DNA of 18,373 bases, taken from assembly GCA_964406575.1 (NCBI GenBank), contig CAYOSH010000055.1:1-18373 (forward strand), given 5' to 3'. The notes beneath the pieces are model-generated. The model searched no databases. It worked only from the letters and a program-made list of their open reading frames with translations, and was not told where the DNA came from. Position numbers and translations under genes: made by a program. This DNA comes from WTAW01 sp964406575 (lineage in GTDB: Bacteria > Acidobacteriota > Aminicenantia > Aminicenantales > Aminicenantaceae). Positions 1 through 7,669 of the stretch are shown one piece after another. Position 1 is the first letter of the stretch. Every line of letters begins with the position of its first letter.

Positions 1-221
1 GTTAAGAATGTGTAAATTTTCTGTGAGTTTTATCCCAAACTTTGTATAGGCCAAGGAATTAAACGCCTTGATATGAGCGACACGAGAATCGTCTGGAAAA
101 TCGAAATAGATAAAAAATAAGAGGTCTCTTTGGGTTTCCTGCTATACTACGGTTTCGAGGCCTGCTCTGACGAGTTTGCGGAGTTTGAATGCAAAGAAAA
201 TCAGGACGAGCCCATCCACGT
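1..221. other. Left-edge stretch without a supported gene
   Basis: I find no gene I can defend here. On the minus strand one frame is open from a TAG at 142-144 to the window edge (47 codons), but it has no ATG. The next frame is open from inside the anti-sigma gene to about position 65. The plus strand also has open stretches interrupted by TAA codons. Several overlapping open frames without starts or ribosome-binding sites are compatible with the end of a gene running off the edge, with a decayed gene, or with chance. No terminator hairpin is evident after the anti-sigma stop codon at 222-224. Confidence 0.3.
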
Positions 222-1283
222 TTATTGCTGCAGCCTGATTCGAATATTTACTGCCTTTTGGCCCTTTTCCGTAATAACGGGATAAGGTTTTTGAATCTCG
301 CCCCGTTCCTCCAATTTTTGAATAAGATTTGGATAATTTTCTGCCGTGACTTCGATGAGTACGCTTTCTAATATTTGTGTATCTTTATTGTATTCGGATA
401 CCAGAATTTTTCCACCTAGGCCATTGATGATCTCTCGAAGATATTCCTCTCTATGAGTTACTTTTTTGGGGACTTCCTCTTTTAGCTCTTCATTTTTTTT
501 ATCTATGATTTCAAGACTGGGTTCTTTCCTTTTCTGCGCTCTTGCGACATTTGGTTTTTCTGTTTCGATCGGGATTTTTCTCTCGACTTTCTCTTCATGG
601 TGTGTAAGATCGGGCTCTGCTTTCTCCTGAACCATCTCGCTCCGCGGCACAGCTTTTTCCGTGTCCGCTGCCTTCCCGCTCTTCTTCATTTGAATTTCCT
701 GAGGCGCTGAAATAGGTTTTTCTATTATGCTCGGAGTTGTTTCCTCAGACTCTGCGCCCTTTTCTATTTTGTCTTTCCCTTCCTCTTCCAGCTTCGCAGT
801 CAAAAGAGCGTTTTTACTCGGGGACGCTATTTCATCGACCTTGGCTTCTTTTTCCGTCTTTGGTTTTTGCCCCACATCACTCAGTTCTTCAAGCAAGCCA
901 TAGGATTCGCTTTGGGTAAATGTCAGTTCATAGACATACTGTTTTCCACGTATTCCCGTGATATAAACGACCAGAAGAGCCGCAGCAGCTAAACCTGCAA
1001 GCTCGAGAGGAAGTTTAATCTTCAGAGGAAAAAAGAGTCTTTTAATGATTTTTTTCAGTGATGATGCTTTTTCGAGGCGTTCGTGGACTTTTTCCACAAA
1101 GGATTCGGGCGTCTCCAGAGGTTCCATTCCGCTCATGTGTCCGATGATCTTGGCCATTTCTGTGTATTCTTCCATACAATCCGGGCAACGATCCAGGTGC
1201 TCCTTGACCGTAGATGCCTCTTCTTGACTCAGCATCCCATCGATGTATTCGGATAATTTATCCCTCACATGGCGGTCGTTCAT
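222..1283 (-). CDS. Membrane-anchored zf-HC2 anti-sigma factor, long charged linker
   Basis: A predicted single-pass inner-membrane anti-sigma factor of 353 residues that should hold the adjacent ECF sigma factor inactive. The N-terminal 40 residues carry the zinc-finger signature H29-x3-C33-x2-C36 of zf-HC2 anti-sigma domains. A hydrophobic segment at about 93-111 is the likely membrane span. It is followed by an unusually long Lys/Glu/Pro-rich, low-complexity region (about 135-275), then a compact C-terminal segment (about 277-353) that alternates predicted strands and helices and which I cannot assign. The start is firm: a GGGGGAGGG Shine-Dalgarno lies 6 nt upstream, and only one base separates the ATG from the sigma gene's TAA, so the two are very likely co-transcribed and perhaps translationally coupled. 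Anti-sigma function comes from the family and the pairing. The periplasmic signal is unknown. Confidence 0.85.
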   Translation of the reverse strand: MNDRHVRDKLSEYIDGMLSQEEASTVKEHLDRCPDCMEEYTEMAKIIGHMSGMEPLETPESFVEKVHERLEKASSLKKIIKRLFFPLKIKLPLELAGLAAAALLVVYITGIRGKQYVYELTFTQSESYGLLEELSDVGQKPKTEKEAKVDEIASPSKNALLTAKLEEEGKDKIEKGAESEETTPSIIEKPISAPQEIQMKKSGKAADTEKAVPRSEMVQEKAEPDLTHHEEKVERKIPIETEKPNVARAQKRKEPSLEIIDKKNEELKEEVPKKVTHREEYLREIINGLGGKILVSEYNKDTQILESVLIEVTAENYPNLIQKLEERGEIQKPYPVITEKGQKAVNIRIRLQQ

Positions 1284-1284
1284 T

Positions 1285-1893
1285 TTAAACCCTCCCCCTC
1301 AACGTTTCTCTGAGTTCTTGCCTTGCCCTTGAGAGTTTGGATTTGACGGTTCCGAGTTTAAACCCTGTTATCTCAACGATCTCTTCGTAGGATCGACCTT
1401 CCATATCCCGAAGGACAACCACCATCCTCTGGGGCGTCGGTAATTTGTTGATGGCTTCTTGAATAAGCTGGGAGATCTCTTTGCGCTTCAGTGTTGAGTC
1501 TGGTGAATAAGACTCGTCACCAATTTCGACAGTTTTTGGTGCATTCGCTGTAGGTTTGTTATTGATAATCCTCATTTTTTTAAACCTTAGCCGATATTCC
1601 AGAGAGTTCAGCCTGTTCTTGCATGTATTGACCGTCACCCGATATAGCCAGGTCGTGAAATTGGATTCGAACCGGAACTTCCTGAGAGAACGATAAACTT
1701 TGAGAAACACTTCCTGGGCACAATCATCAGCGTCTTCATAATTACCGAGAAATCTGAAACACAGGTTAAAAACCATTTTTTCCCGCAGACGAATGAGCTG
1801 GTCAAACGCATGTTTATCATCCTCTAAAAATGCTTTTACGAGCTGAATACTCTCACGTTCGAGGTTGTTGTGTGTGTCGTACGAGTTCCTCAT
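1285..1893 (-). CDS. ECF-type RNA polymerase sigma factor
   Basis: A 202-residue sigma-70 family protein of the extracytoplasmic-function class, which directs RNA polymerase to a small stress or envelope regulon. Region 2 (about residues 20-95) contains the acidic DADDCAQEVF motif and the aromatic FTTWLYRV segment used in -10 recognition and melting. Region 4 (about 140-195) contains LPTPQRMVVVLRDMEG followed by a helix-turn-helix with GTVKSKLSRAR, which reads the -35 element. Region 3 is absent, as expected for ECF factors. An ATG at 1893 is preferred over the in-frame TTG three bases earlier, with AGG about 5 nt upstream of the ATG. It is one base from the downstream zf-HC2 gene. A consensus-like ECF promoter about 110 bp upstream suggests autoregulation. 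The exact ECF subgroup was not determined. Confidence 0.94.
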   Translation of the reverse strand: MRNSYDTHNNLERESIQLVKAFLEDDKHAFDQLIRLREKMVFNLCFRFLGNYEDADDCAQEVFLKVYRSLRKFRFESNFTTWLYRVTVNTCKNRLNSLEYRLRFKKMRIINNKPTANAPKTVEIGDESYSPDSTLKRKEISQLIQEAINKLPTPQRMVVVLRDMEGRSYEEIVEITGFKLGTVKSKLSRARQELRETLRGRV

Positions 1894-2000
1894 CAAACCT
1901 GCTGTGTTTCTTAATCCCTATTCTGCCTCTAAAGCTCGGTAAAAAACAAGTGAAAATCAATGGATAACGGCCAGCTGATAACATTCTTTCTCTCATTGGG

Positions 2001-2028
2001 TTAGACAGATCTAAACTATGAAAGTTCC
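2001..2028 (-). promoter_or_regulatory. ECF sigma-type promoter for the sigma/anti-sigma operon
   Basis: Read on the minus strand, GGAACTT (2022-2028) is followed after exactly 16 nt by TCTAA (2001-2005). This matches the well-known RpoE-like pattern GGAACTT-N15/16-TCTRA. Transcription would begin near 1994, giving a leader of about 100 nt before the ATG at 1893. The -10 region lies in a small dyad, TTAGA-caga-TCTAA (2001-2014). I noticed no similar element in the other gene-start regions of the window. Recognition by the adjacent sigma factor is inference. Confidence 0.72.
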
Positions 2029-2088
2029 ATGAATTGGAATGAATTTTTTAATAATGTAAGATTAAAAATAAAATAAGAATGAATAAGT

Positions 2089-2165
2089 CAATAAAATAAG
2101 GGGGTCGGACCTCAGTAATCTATTCTAAACAAAGAAAATAAGTCAAAAAAAACCCTATTTTATTG
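2089..2165. repeat. Imperfect inverted repeat around a GGTCGGACC palindrome
   Basis: The left arm CAATAAAATAAGGG (2089-2102) pairs with the right arm CCCTATTTTATTG (2153-2165), with 13 paired positions and one extra A in the left arm. Just inside the left arm is the palindrome GGTCGGACC (2103-2111). The 10-mer AATAAGTCAA also occurs twice directly, at 2082-2091 and 2137-2146. The layout (terminal arms, internal GC-rich palindrome, no coding content, sited between transcription units) resembles a REP/BIME-type or MITE-type element. It could instead be a transcription-end structure for the EgtD gene. No transposase is present. Confidence 0.4.
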
Positions 2166-2222
2166 TCTTAGATGAATCATTTAAGCGGCAAAATTGATTG
2201 TTTAAGAAGATGGAGGCTAAAG

Positions 2223-3233
2223 TCAAAACGTGTCTATTTTCTGCACACGCCAGATGGAATCGACAAAATACTTCTTGGAATCATGAAGCTGCTCCTCTAT
2301 GACAAAGCCTGTTTCTGCTGCAAGTTCTTGAATATCCGATTCCAAATACTTGTAGGAATATTCGGTGTGGATGGGTTCCCATGCTTCAAAAGCGAAAGAT
2401 TGACTGATGTCTTTAATGACCACAGTCTGCTTTTCTTTGCTGACCAGATAGCTCTCCATGGCTCCAGTGAACACATCGTAACTGGAATGGAAGAGGAACT
2501 TTTTCAGATCAAAATTACCTCCCAGCTCTCGGTTGATCCTGCGAAGCAGATTCAAGTTGAATTCAGCGGTGATCCCTTCTGAGTCATTATAAGCCTTCAG
2601 CATAAGTCCGATATCTTTCTTCAAATCGAAACCAACCACGGTAAAGTCCCCATTGTTAAGGGCATTCCAGAGATTGTGCAAAAAGGCACGAGCATGGGCT
2701 TTATCGAAATTGCCAAGATTCGACCCCAGAAAAAGGACCATATTCCTGCGCGCGTCCATTTTGTTCAACCACTTGAGACCGTTAAAATATTCTGCCACAA
2801 TCCCATCACATATCAATTCCGGAAACTTTGCATTCAAAAGGTTCGTGAGTGTCCGCATTGATGCTTCCGAAATATCAATGGGGATATACTGAAAAGTGAA
2901 TTTCTCTTCTAAAAAATGCTCGAGAAGGATACTGGTTTTTCGGCCATCTCCAGCACCCAGCTCTACAAGATTGAATGGCTCTCTCCCTATATATGCACTG
3001 AATACCTCTTTTTGTGACCTGAGAATTTCGAACTCACATGCGGTGAGATAGTACTCAGGGAGATCCATGATCTTCTGGAACAACCGGCTTCCCCTCTCAT
3101 CATAAAAGTAGCGAGAAGAAAGCCTCTTGGGAGTCTTAGATAATCCAACGAGGACCTCAGAAGCAAAATCCTGATCCAGACTTGCCACTTGATCCAAATC
3201 CTTATGCGTCAAAATCTGATAAGAGGCAGCCAT
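2223..3233 (-). CDS. egtD: L-histidine N(alpha)-methyltransferase (EgtD family)
   Basis: A cytoplasmic SAM-dependent methyltransferase expected to trimethylate the alpha-amino group of histidine to hercynine, the first step of ergothioneine synthesis. The 336-residue length suits the family. Visible motifs are the N-terminal YFYDERGS segment (42-49), LPEYYLTACE (58-67), the SAM-binding ELGAGDG (91-97), GSNLGN with N175, and TEYSYKY with E291 and S293. The last two match the Asn and Glu/Ser that bind histidine in characterised EgtD. The family's usual TRxE is TACE here. The ATG at 3233 is chosen because AAGGA lies 7 nt upstream; a TTG at 3281 in the same frame has no ribosome-binding site. It follows the oxidoreductase-desulfurase gene by 57 bp on the same strand. 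No EgtB or EgtC is in the window, so the thiol-inserting step must be elsewhere or differ (an EanB-like route is one option). Confidence 0.92.
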   Translation of the reverse strand: MAASYQILTHKDLDQVASLDQDFASEVLVGLSKTPKRLSSRYFYDERGSRLFQKIMDLPEYYLTACEFEILRSQKEVFSAYIGREPFNLVELGAGDGRKTSILLEHFLEEKFTFQYIPIDISEASMRTLTNLLNAKFPELICDGIVAEYFNGLKWLNKMDARRNMVLFLGSNLGNFDKAHARAFLHNLWNALNNGDFTVVGFDLKKDIGLMLKAYNDSEGITAEFNLNLLRRINRELGGNFDLKKFLFHSSYDVFTGAMESYLVSKEKQTVVIKDISQSFAFEAWEPIHTEYSYKYLESDIQELAAETGFVIEEQLHDSKKYFVDSIWRVQKIDTF

Positions 3234-3290
3234 TGGAAAATCCTTATGATATATATTAAAAAATAATCCCGTAAACGTCAAAAGAGCAAA

Positions 3291-6200
3291 TCATTTACAG
3301 GGAAGGAATCGGATGGTCGTTTCCATCTCCTCGAGCACTTTAGAGAGCGCAGAAAGGGTATCATCGATGTCCTTTTCCGTTGTGGAGTGTGATAGCGACA
3401 ACCGCACTGAACAATGTGCCTCTTCTGCAGTCCTTCCCATAGAGATGAGCACATGAGTGGGCTCGGGTGAACCAGACTTACATGCTGAGCCTGAGGATAG
3501 CGCAATCCCGTGCTGATCCATAGCGATCACAAGAGATTCCCCTCGAAGGCCAGGGAGAGTCAGATTCAATGTGTTCGGCAGACGCTTTCCCGGATGTCCG
3601 TTGAGTTTAGCTTCGGGGATAAGCTCGCGTATCCCTTTCTCCAGTTTATCCCGCAATCTTTTCGTTATTCCAGACTTCGGTAAATTGTGTAGAGCTAATT
3701 CTGCAGCTTTTCCTAAACCGACAATCGCGGGGACATTGTGCGTTCCTGCCCGTAGCCCGGATTCCTGGCCGCCTCCATGAATAACAGGCTCGAGCTCGAT
3801 CCCTTTCCTCACATACAACACACCCACTCCTTTTGGACCGTAAAATTTATGTGCAGATAGACTCAAAAGATCAAGGTCCAATTCCTCCACATCCACTTTG
3901 ATCTTTCCTATAGCTTGCACAGCATCGGTGTGGAAAATGACACCTTTTTCGTGGGCGATCGCAGAAAGCTCTTTGATCGGCAAGATGGTGCCCACCTCGT
4001 TGTTGGCCATCATAACAGACACCAAGATCGTCTCTTCAGTGATAGCTGTTCTGAGGTTTTTTGGATGAATAAGACCACGGTCATCGACGTCGAGAATTGT
4101 CAGTCTGTAACCGATCTTTTCCAGGAAGGCGCAAGTATTCAACACTGCGGGGTGTTCGACGGAAGTGGTGATGATGTGATTTCCTTTTTCCCGATAGGCA
4201 AAGGCCACGCCTTTGATGGCTAAGTTGTCCGACTCAGATCCGCTGCCTGTGAAGATAATACGCCGCGGCCGCGTGTTGATGAGCTTTGCGACCTGACGCC
4301 GTGCGTTTTCTATGGCCTCATGAGCTTCACGCCCTATCCGATATATGCTTGAGGGGTTTCCATGGGCCGTGGCTAAAAAAGGAAACATAGCTTCCCGAAC
4401 ACCATCCGCCACCCGTGTCGTCGCATTGTTATCTAAATAAATGCAAGGCGCACTTTTCGTCTCAGTATCTGCAGTCCTCTTGAGGCGAGAGATCTCTGGC
4501 TCTTTCATTTTTGTCAGCTTCTTGGCAGTCTGCTTCGTCTCCTCTGTTCCATCCCTCATCTTTTTTACATCGCAGAGGAGGGCCTTATAGACCGGAAATC
4601 CGGAAATCTCGTCATAGTTATCCAGGTCGGTCAATTCATTGACATTCCACTCCTGCCATGCTTTGGGACCAACAGGAGTTCCACCTCCCATGTTGCATTC
4701 CACGGCTCCTTCGACGATATCACCCGTCACCCGCGCGCGAAAGGGGACCGCTCCCCTGGCTGTCCGCACTTCCACAAGATCCCCTGTCTCAATTCCTCGA
4801 GTTTCTGCATCTTGAGTGTTGATCTCGATAGTGGGTTCCGGATTATCCTTGACCAGCCCTTCAATTCCATGGTGTTGAGACCTAAAATCTGTCTGCGGTC
4901 GTGCCCCAGAATTAAAAACCAGAGGATATTGTTCTGCCAGTTTTGGGTTGGCCAGCGGGCCTTCTTTCACTTCCGTGTATTTGGGAAGCGGTTCATAGCC
5001 ATATTCTTCGAGCACTGAGGACCAGATCTCGAACTTGCCCGTCGGTGTATCAAACCCGGGATTTCCATCTTTCCGCAACCTTCCTTTCTCCCACTTCTTG
5101 TACTCCATCATAGGTGTTGGGATTTTGATCCAGCCTCCTGCCTTGCGAATATCTTCGATAGCATACCCTGAGCCGTTTAGAACATAACGGATGAGTTCCT
5201 CTTCTGTGCGCGGAAAAAGATGTCCATAGCCGAGGCGTTCTGCCAGTTCGGTCATGATCAGATAATCGTTGCGGGCCTCTCCCACTGGTTCTATCAGCTT
5301 CTCTCTGAGACGAAAAATCGGCCCATAGACCATATAGGAATTGATCTCGAACATCGTGGTTGCGGGAAGGACAATATCGGCATAAGCGGCATCAGCAGTC
5401 AGTTGCCGATCGATACACACTAAAAAATCCAGATCAGACAACGTCTTGCGCCAGATGGATGCCTGAGGCCAGGAAGTGAGCAGAGAGCCGCCGTGGATGA
5501 TAAATCCTCGAATGCGATAGGGATCAGCGTTAAGTACAGACCTCACCAATCCGGATGCGTGGGACTCTCCCCGATAGCTGCTGTATACAGGAAACTTTTC
5601 ACGTGCGACAGCTAAGTTCAGGTCAGGATTGGGTTGGTTGCAGGAGCGGTTGATCGGAAAATGTGAATCAGGCATTGCCAAACCGATCCCCCCTGGGACA
5701 TCTAACTGGCCGGCTAGAGCAAAGAGAGTGAGCACAGCTCTGATGGCCTGGATCCCGCTGTTCGAGTATTCGAGGCCGGTGTACATAACAGGACAGGCTC
5801 CATTCGCATGGCAAATACGGCGGCTCAGGCTGCGGATGGTGCTTGCCGGAACTCCCGTTGTGGCCTCAACAGTTTCAGGCTGAAAGTGCTGCACATACCT
5901 TTGAAGTTCCTCAAATCCAAAAGACCAATTTTCTGCAAAATCCTCATCGTAGAGTTCCTCGTTGATCATCACTGCGATCATACTCAAGGCCAACGCGCCG
6001 TCTGTTCCGGGTCTTATCGGTATCCACTGGGCATCCGTCCGCTCCGCAGTTTCTGTGCGGCGCGGATCGATGACGACAACATCGGCGCCCCTTTTAGCCG
6101 CCGCTTCCAAACGATACATATCCAGAGGTGGTGAATCTGTGGCGGGGTTTGCGCCCCACACCACGAGCAATTCTGAGTTTTCTATGTCAGTGAACATGTT

Positions 6201-6716
6201 GATGAGCATACGCCCCAAGGTCACATGAGGAGCGATCATGGCAAACGAAACGTAACAGAGAGCCCCAACTCCCATTGTATTGGGGGAGCCAAAAGGGAAA
6301 AGAATGTTCGAGGCCGAAGATACAGCCACGTCCTTAGGCTGAAACATATCACAAAGCGACAGTTCGAAAGCTCCCCGTCCCGTATAGATGGCAACTGCTT
6401 CTGGTCCTGAATCTGCTTTGATCCTGTTTAAATTCTCAACGATTGTGGCATACGCTTCATCCCAGGTGATGCGCTCAAAATCAAAGGCCCCTTTGGGGCC
6501 GGTACGTCTCATGGGATGCCTGAGGCGATGTTCGGAATAGACGATTTCTGGTGCGTGTTCTCCGCGACGGCAGATCATTCCCAGAGGATGCCCGGTGTCC
6601 GGCTTGATGTCCATCATCCGCCCATCGAGCAATCCTACCTCGACCCAACAACCTGCTGGACAGATTCCGCAAATCCCTTTTTTCCACCCCAAAATTTTTT
6701 TTTGATTTTCAGTCAT
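3291..6716 (-). CDS. Molybdopterin oxidoreductase fused to NifS/IscS cysteine desulfurase
   Basis: One uninterrupted 1141-codon frame joins two enzymes. Residues 1 to about 725 are a prokaryotic Mo/W-bisMGD oxidoreductase of the formate dehydrogenase/DMSO reductase superfamily. They carry a [4Fe-4S] motif C16-x2-C19-x3-C23-x25-C49, a probable metal ligand C154 in GALCYVSF, and a C-terminal dinucleotide-binding domain (about 600-720). A charged linker (about 727-757) leads to a near-complete class V PLP cysteine desulfurase (about 758-1141). This has YLDNNATT, the SAHKFYGP lysine K957 and the catalytic C1079 in SSGSACKSGS. An extra cysteine, C1140, lies next to the C-terminus. In bacterial formate dehydrogenases IscS supplies sulfur, through FdhD, to the Mo cofactor. 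A cis-acting desulfurase would shorten that relay, which is inference. I saw no convincing ribosome-binding site in the linker for separate translation. There is no twin-arginine signal, so it should be cytoplasmic. The substrate is unknown. The start has only a weak AGG 6 nt upstream. Confidence 0.92.
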   Translation of the reverse strand: MTENQKKILGWKKGICGICPAGCWVEVGLLDGRMMDIKPDTGHPLGMICRRGEHAPEIVYSEHRLRHPMRRTGPKGAFDFERITWDEAYATIVENLNRIKADSGPEAVAIYTGRGAFELSLCDMFQPKDVAVSSASNILFPFGSPNTMGVGALCYVSFAMIAPHVTLGRMLINMFTDIENSELLVVWGANPATDSPPLDMYRLEAAAKRGADVVVIDPRRTETAERTDAQWIPIRPGTDGALALSMIAVMINEELYDEDFAENWSFGFEELQRYVQHFQPETVEATTGVPASTIRSLSRRICHANGACPVMYTGLEYSNSGIQAIRAVLTLFALAGQLDVPGGIGLAMPDSHFPINRSCNQPNPDLNLAVAREKFPVYSSYRGESHASGLVRSVLNADPYRIRGFIIHGGSLLTSWPQASIWRKTLSDLDFLVCIDRQLTADAAYADIVLPATTMFEINSYMVYGPIFRLREKLIEPVGEARNDYLIMTELAERLGYGHLFPRTEEELIRYVLNGSGYAIEDIRKAGGWIKIPTPMMEYKKWEKGRLRKDGNPGFDTPTGKFEIWSSVLEEYGYEPLPKYTEVKEGPLANPKLAEQYPLVFNSGARPQTDFRSQHHGIEGLVKDNPEPTIEINTQDAETRGIETGDLVEVRTARGAVPFRARVTGDIVEGAVECNMGGGTPVGPKAWQEWNVNELTDLDNYDEISGFPVYKALLCDVKKMRDGTEETKQTAKKLTKMKEPEISRLKRTADTETKSAPCIYLDNNATTRVADGVREAMFPFLATAHGNPSSIYRIGREAHEAIENARRQVAKLINTRPRRIIFTGSGSESDNLAIKGVAFAYREKGNHIITTSVEHPAVLNTCAFLEKIGYRLTILDVDDRGLIHPKNLRTAITEETILVSVMMANNEVGTILPIKELSAIAHEKGVIFHTDAVQAIGKIKVDVEELDLDLLSLSAHKFYGPKGVGVLYVRKGIELEPVIHGGGQESGLRAGTHNVPAIVGLGKAAELALHNLPKSGITKRLRDKLEKGIRELIPEAKLNGHPGKRLPNTLNLTLPGLRGESLVIAMDQHGIALSSGSACKSGSPEPTHVLISMGRTAEEAHCSVRLSLSHSTTEKDIDDTLSALSKVLEEMETTIRFLPCK

Positions 6717-7063
6717 AGAAAACCTGGGTTGTTAATTTTATTTACACATACAGACGCTGAACTATCGCATTGTACACGCACGCCCTTGTCCAAAGCAACC
6801 CTGAGAGAATATGCAGAGAGGGACGGTGCATCGTCTTTCGTGCCACAGGGGCTTTGACCTTTCCTTACACAACGATGGACACACCCGATACGCTCACACC
6901 GAAGACGATGTCAGACCTGGCTAAAATCCTCCACAGAGCTATTCTGGACATGGCCAATTCCAAACACAGCTTTTTCGAATCCAAATGATACATTTATTAT
7001 TCCGCCATTCGATCCAGTCTTTGGATTTTTTGCTGATTGACCCTCTGAGATGAATCGGATACG
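6717..7063. other. Divergent intergenic region
   Basis: This 347-bp region separates the leftward oxidoreductase-desulfurase gene from the rightward DUF6498 gene, so promoters for both should lie here. Towards the left gene, an AT-rich stretch with TAAAAT on the minus strand (around 6736-6741) could be a -10, but no good -35 accompanies it. Towards the right gene, TATTAT near 6995 is a possible -10, also with a poor -35. A 72-codon plus-strand frame (6770-6988) has no ribosome-binding site and no recognisable protein features, so I do not call it. I see no tRNA-like fold or strong repeat. Confidence 0.45.
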
Positions 7064-7669
7064 ATGTATCCCGTGTTCAGTGTATCCATCGGGTCGCTTA
7101 TCGTTTTCAACCTTATTCCTCTGATCGGTGTTCTGTTTTTCGGGTGGAACCTCTCTGCCATCATGTTCCTCTATTGGTTCGAAAACATCATCATCGGCTT
7201 TTTTAACGTATTGAGGATGGCTAAGTCCGAGGGAATCAATCCAAAAACAAAATCCTATATCGGTAATAAACCTGTGAGAATGGCACAAAAAAATTTCATC
7301 ATTTTCTTTTTTATTGTCCATTTTGGGATATTCACTTTCGGCCACGGCGTTTTTGTCTTTACCTTTTTTGGGCGCCACCTTCCAGCTTTTTCCAAACTCC
7401 TACCCGCAATCCTCTGCCTCTTTGTGAGCCATGGAATTTCTTATGCCTATAACTTCATCAGAAATGAAGAATACAAAAAAGTAGCCTTCCAGGACCTGTT
7501 CTTCCAACCCTATAAGAGAGTCATCATCATGCACATCACCATCGTGGCCGGCGCCGGAATAGCGCTCGCTCTCGAACAGCCCACCATTTTTCTTGTTTTA
7601 CTGATAGTTCTGAAAATTATCGTCGACATCTTGGCCCACAAGAAAGAACATATAAAATTCGCGCAATGA
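7064..7669 (+). CDS. DUF6498-like multi-pass membrane protein
   Basis: A 201-residue, very hydrophobic integral membrane protein of unknown function. About five to six membrane spans can be drawn, at roughly residues 7-28, 30-50, 77-102, 107-128, 146-163 and 166-187. The second span carries a YWFENIIIGFFNVLRM stretch that resembles the conserved core of DUF6498 proteins. The basic C-terminus (HKKEH) is probably cytoplasmic. The ATG at 7064 follows an in-frame TGA at 7046-7048 and has no strong Shine-Dalgarno. Its stop codon overlaps the start of the phosphatase gene by 4 bp (ATGA), so the two are probably translationally coupled. A role in solute or osmotic response can be guessed only from that pairing. 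The family assignment is from memory of the motif. Confidence 0.78.
   Translation: MYPVFSVSIGSLIVFNLIPLIGVLFFGWNLSAIMFLYWFENIIIGFFNVLRMAKSEGINPKTKSYIGNKPVRMAQKNFIIFFFIVHFGIFTFGHGVFVFTFFGRHLPAFSKLLPAILCLFVSHGISYAYNFIRNEEYKKVAFQDLFFQPYKRVIIMHITIVAGAGIALALEQPTIFLVLLIVLKIIVDILAHKKEHIKFAQ

Larger units (their letters stand above)
1894..2222. other. AT-rich intergenic region between sigma and egtD genes
   Basis: This 329-bp stretch contains no supported gene. It holds the sigma operon leader, the ECF promoter and the inverted-repeat element described separately. A T-run follows AAATAGGG on the minus strand (around 2145-2158), about 60-80 bp past the egtD stop codon. It lacks a convincing adjacent GC-rich hairpin, so a rho-independent terminator is possible but not supported. 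Confidence 0.6.

Noticed and set aside
3234..3281. Upstream TTG start for the EgtD protein adding 16 residues
   Set aside because: No Shine-Dalgarno before the TTG, whereas AAGGA sits 7 nt before the ATG at 3233, and the added residues do not resemble the family N-terminus.
4430..4560. Separate translation start for the cysteine desulfurase part of the fusion
   Set aside because: The Met codons in the linker lack a convincing ribosome-binding site and there is no stop codon before them, so a single fused protein is the simpler reading.
6770..6988. 72-codon plus-strand frame in the divergent spacer
   Set aside because: No ribosome-binding site, no recognisable domain, and it occupies the region expected to hold two promoters.
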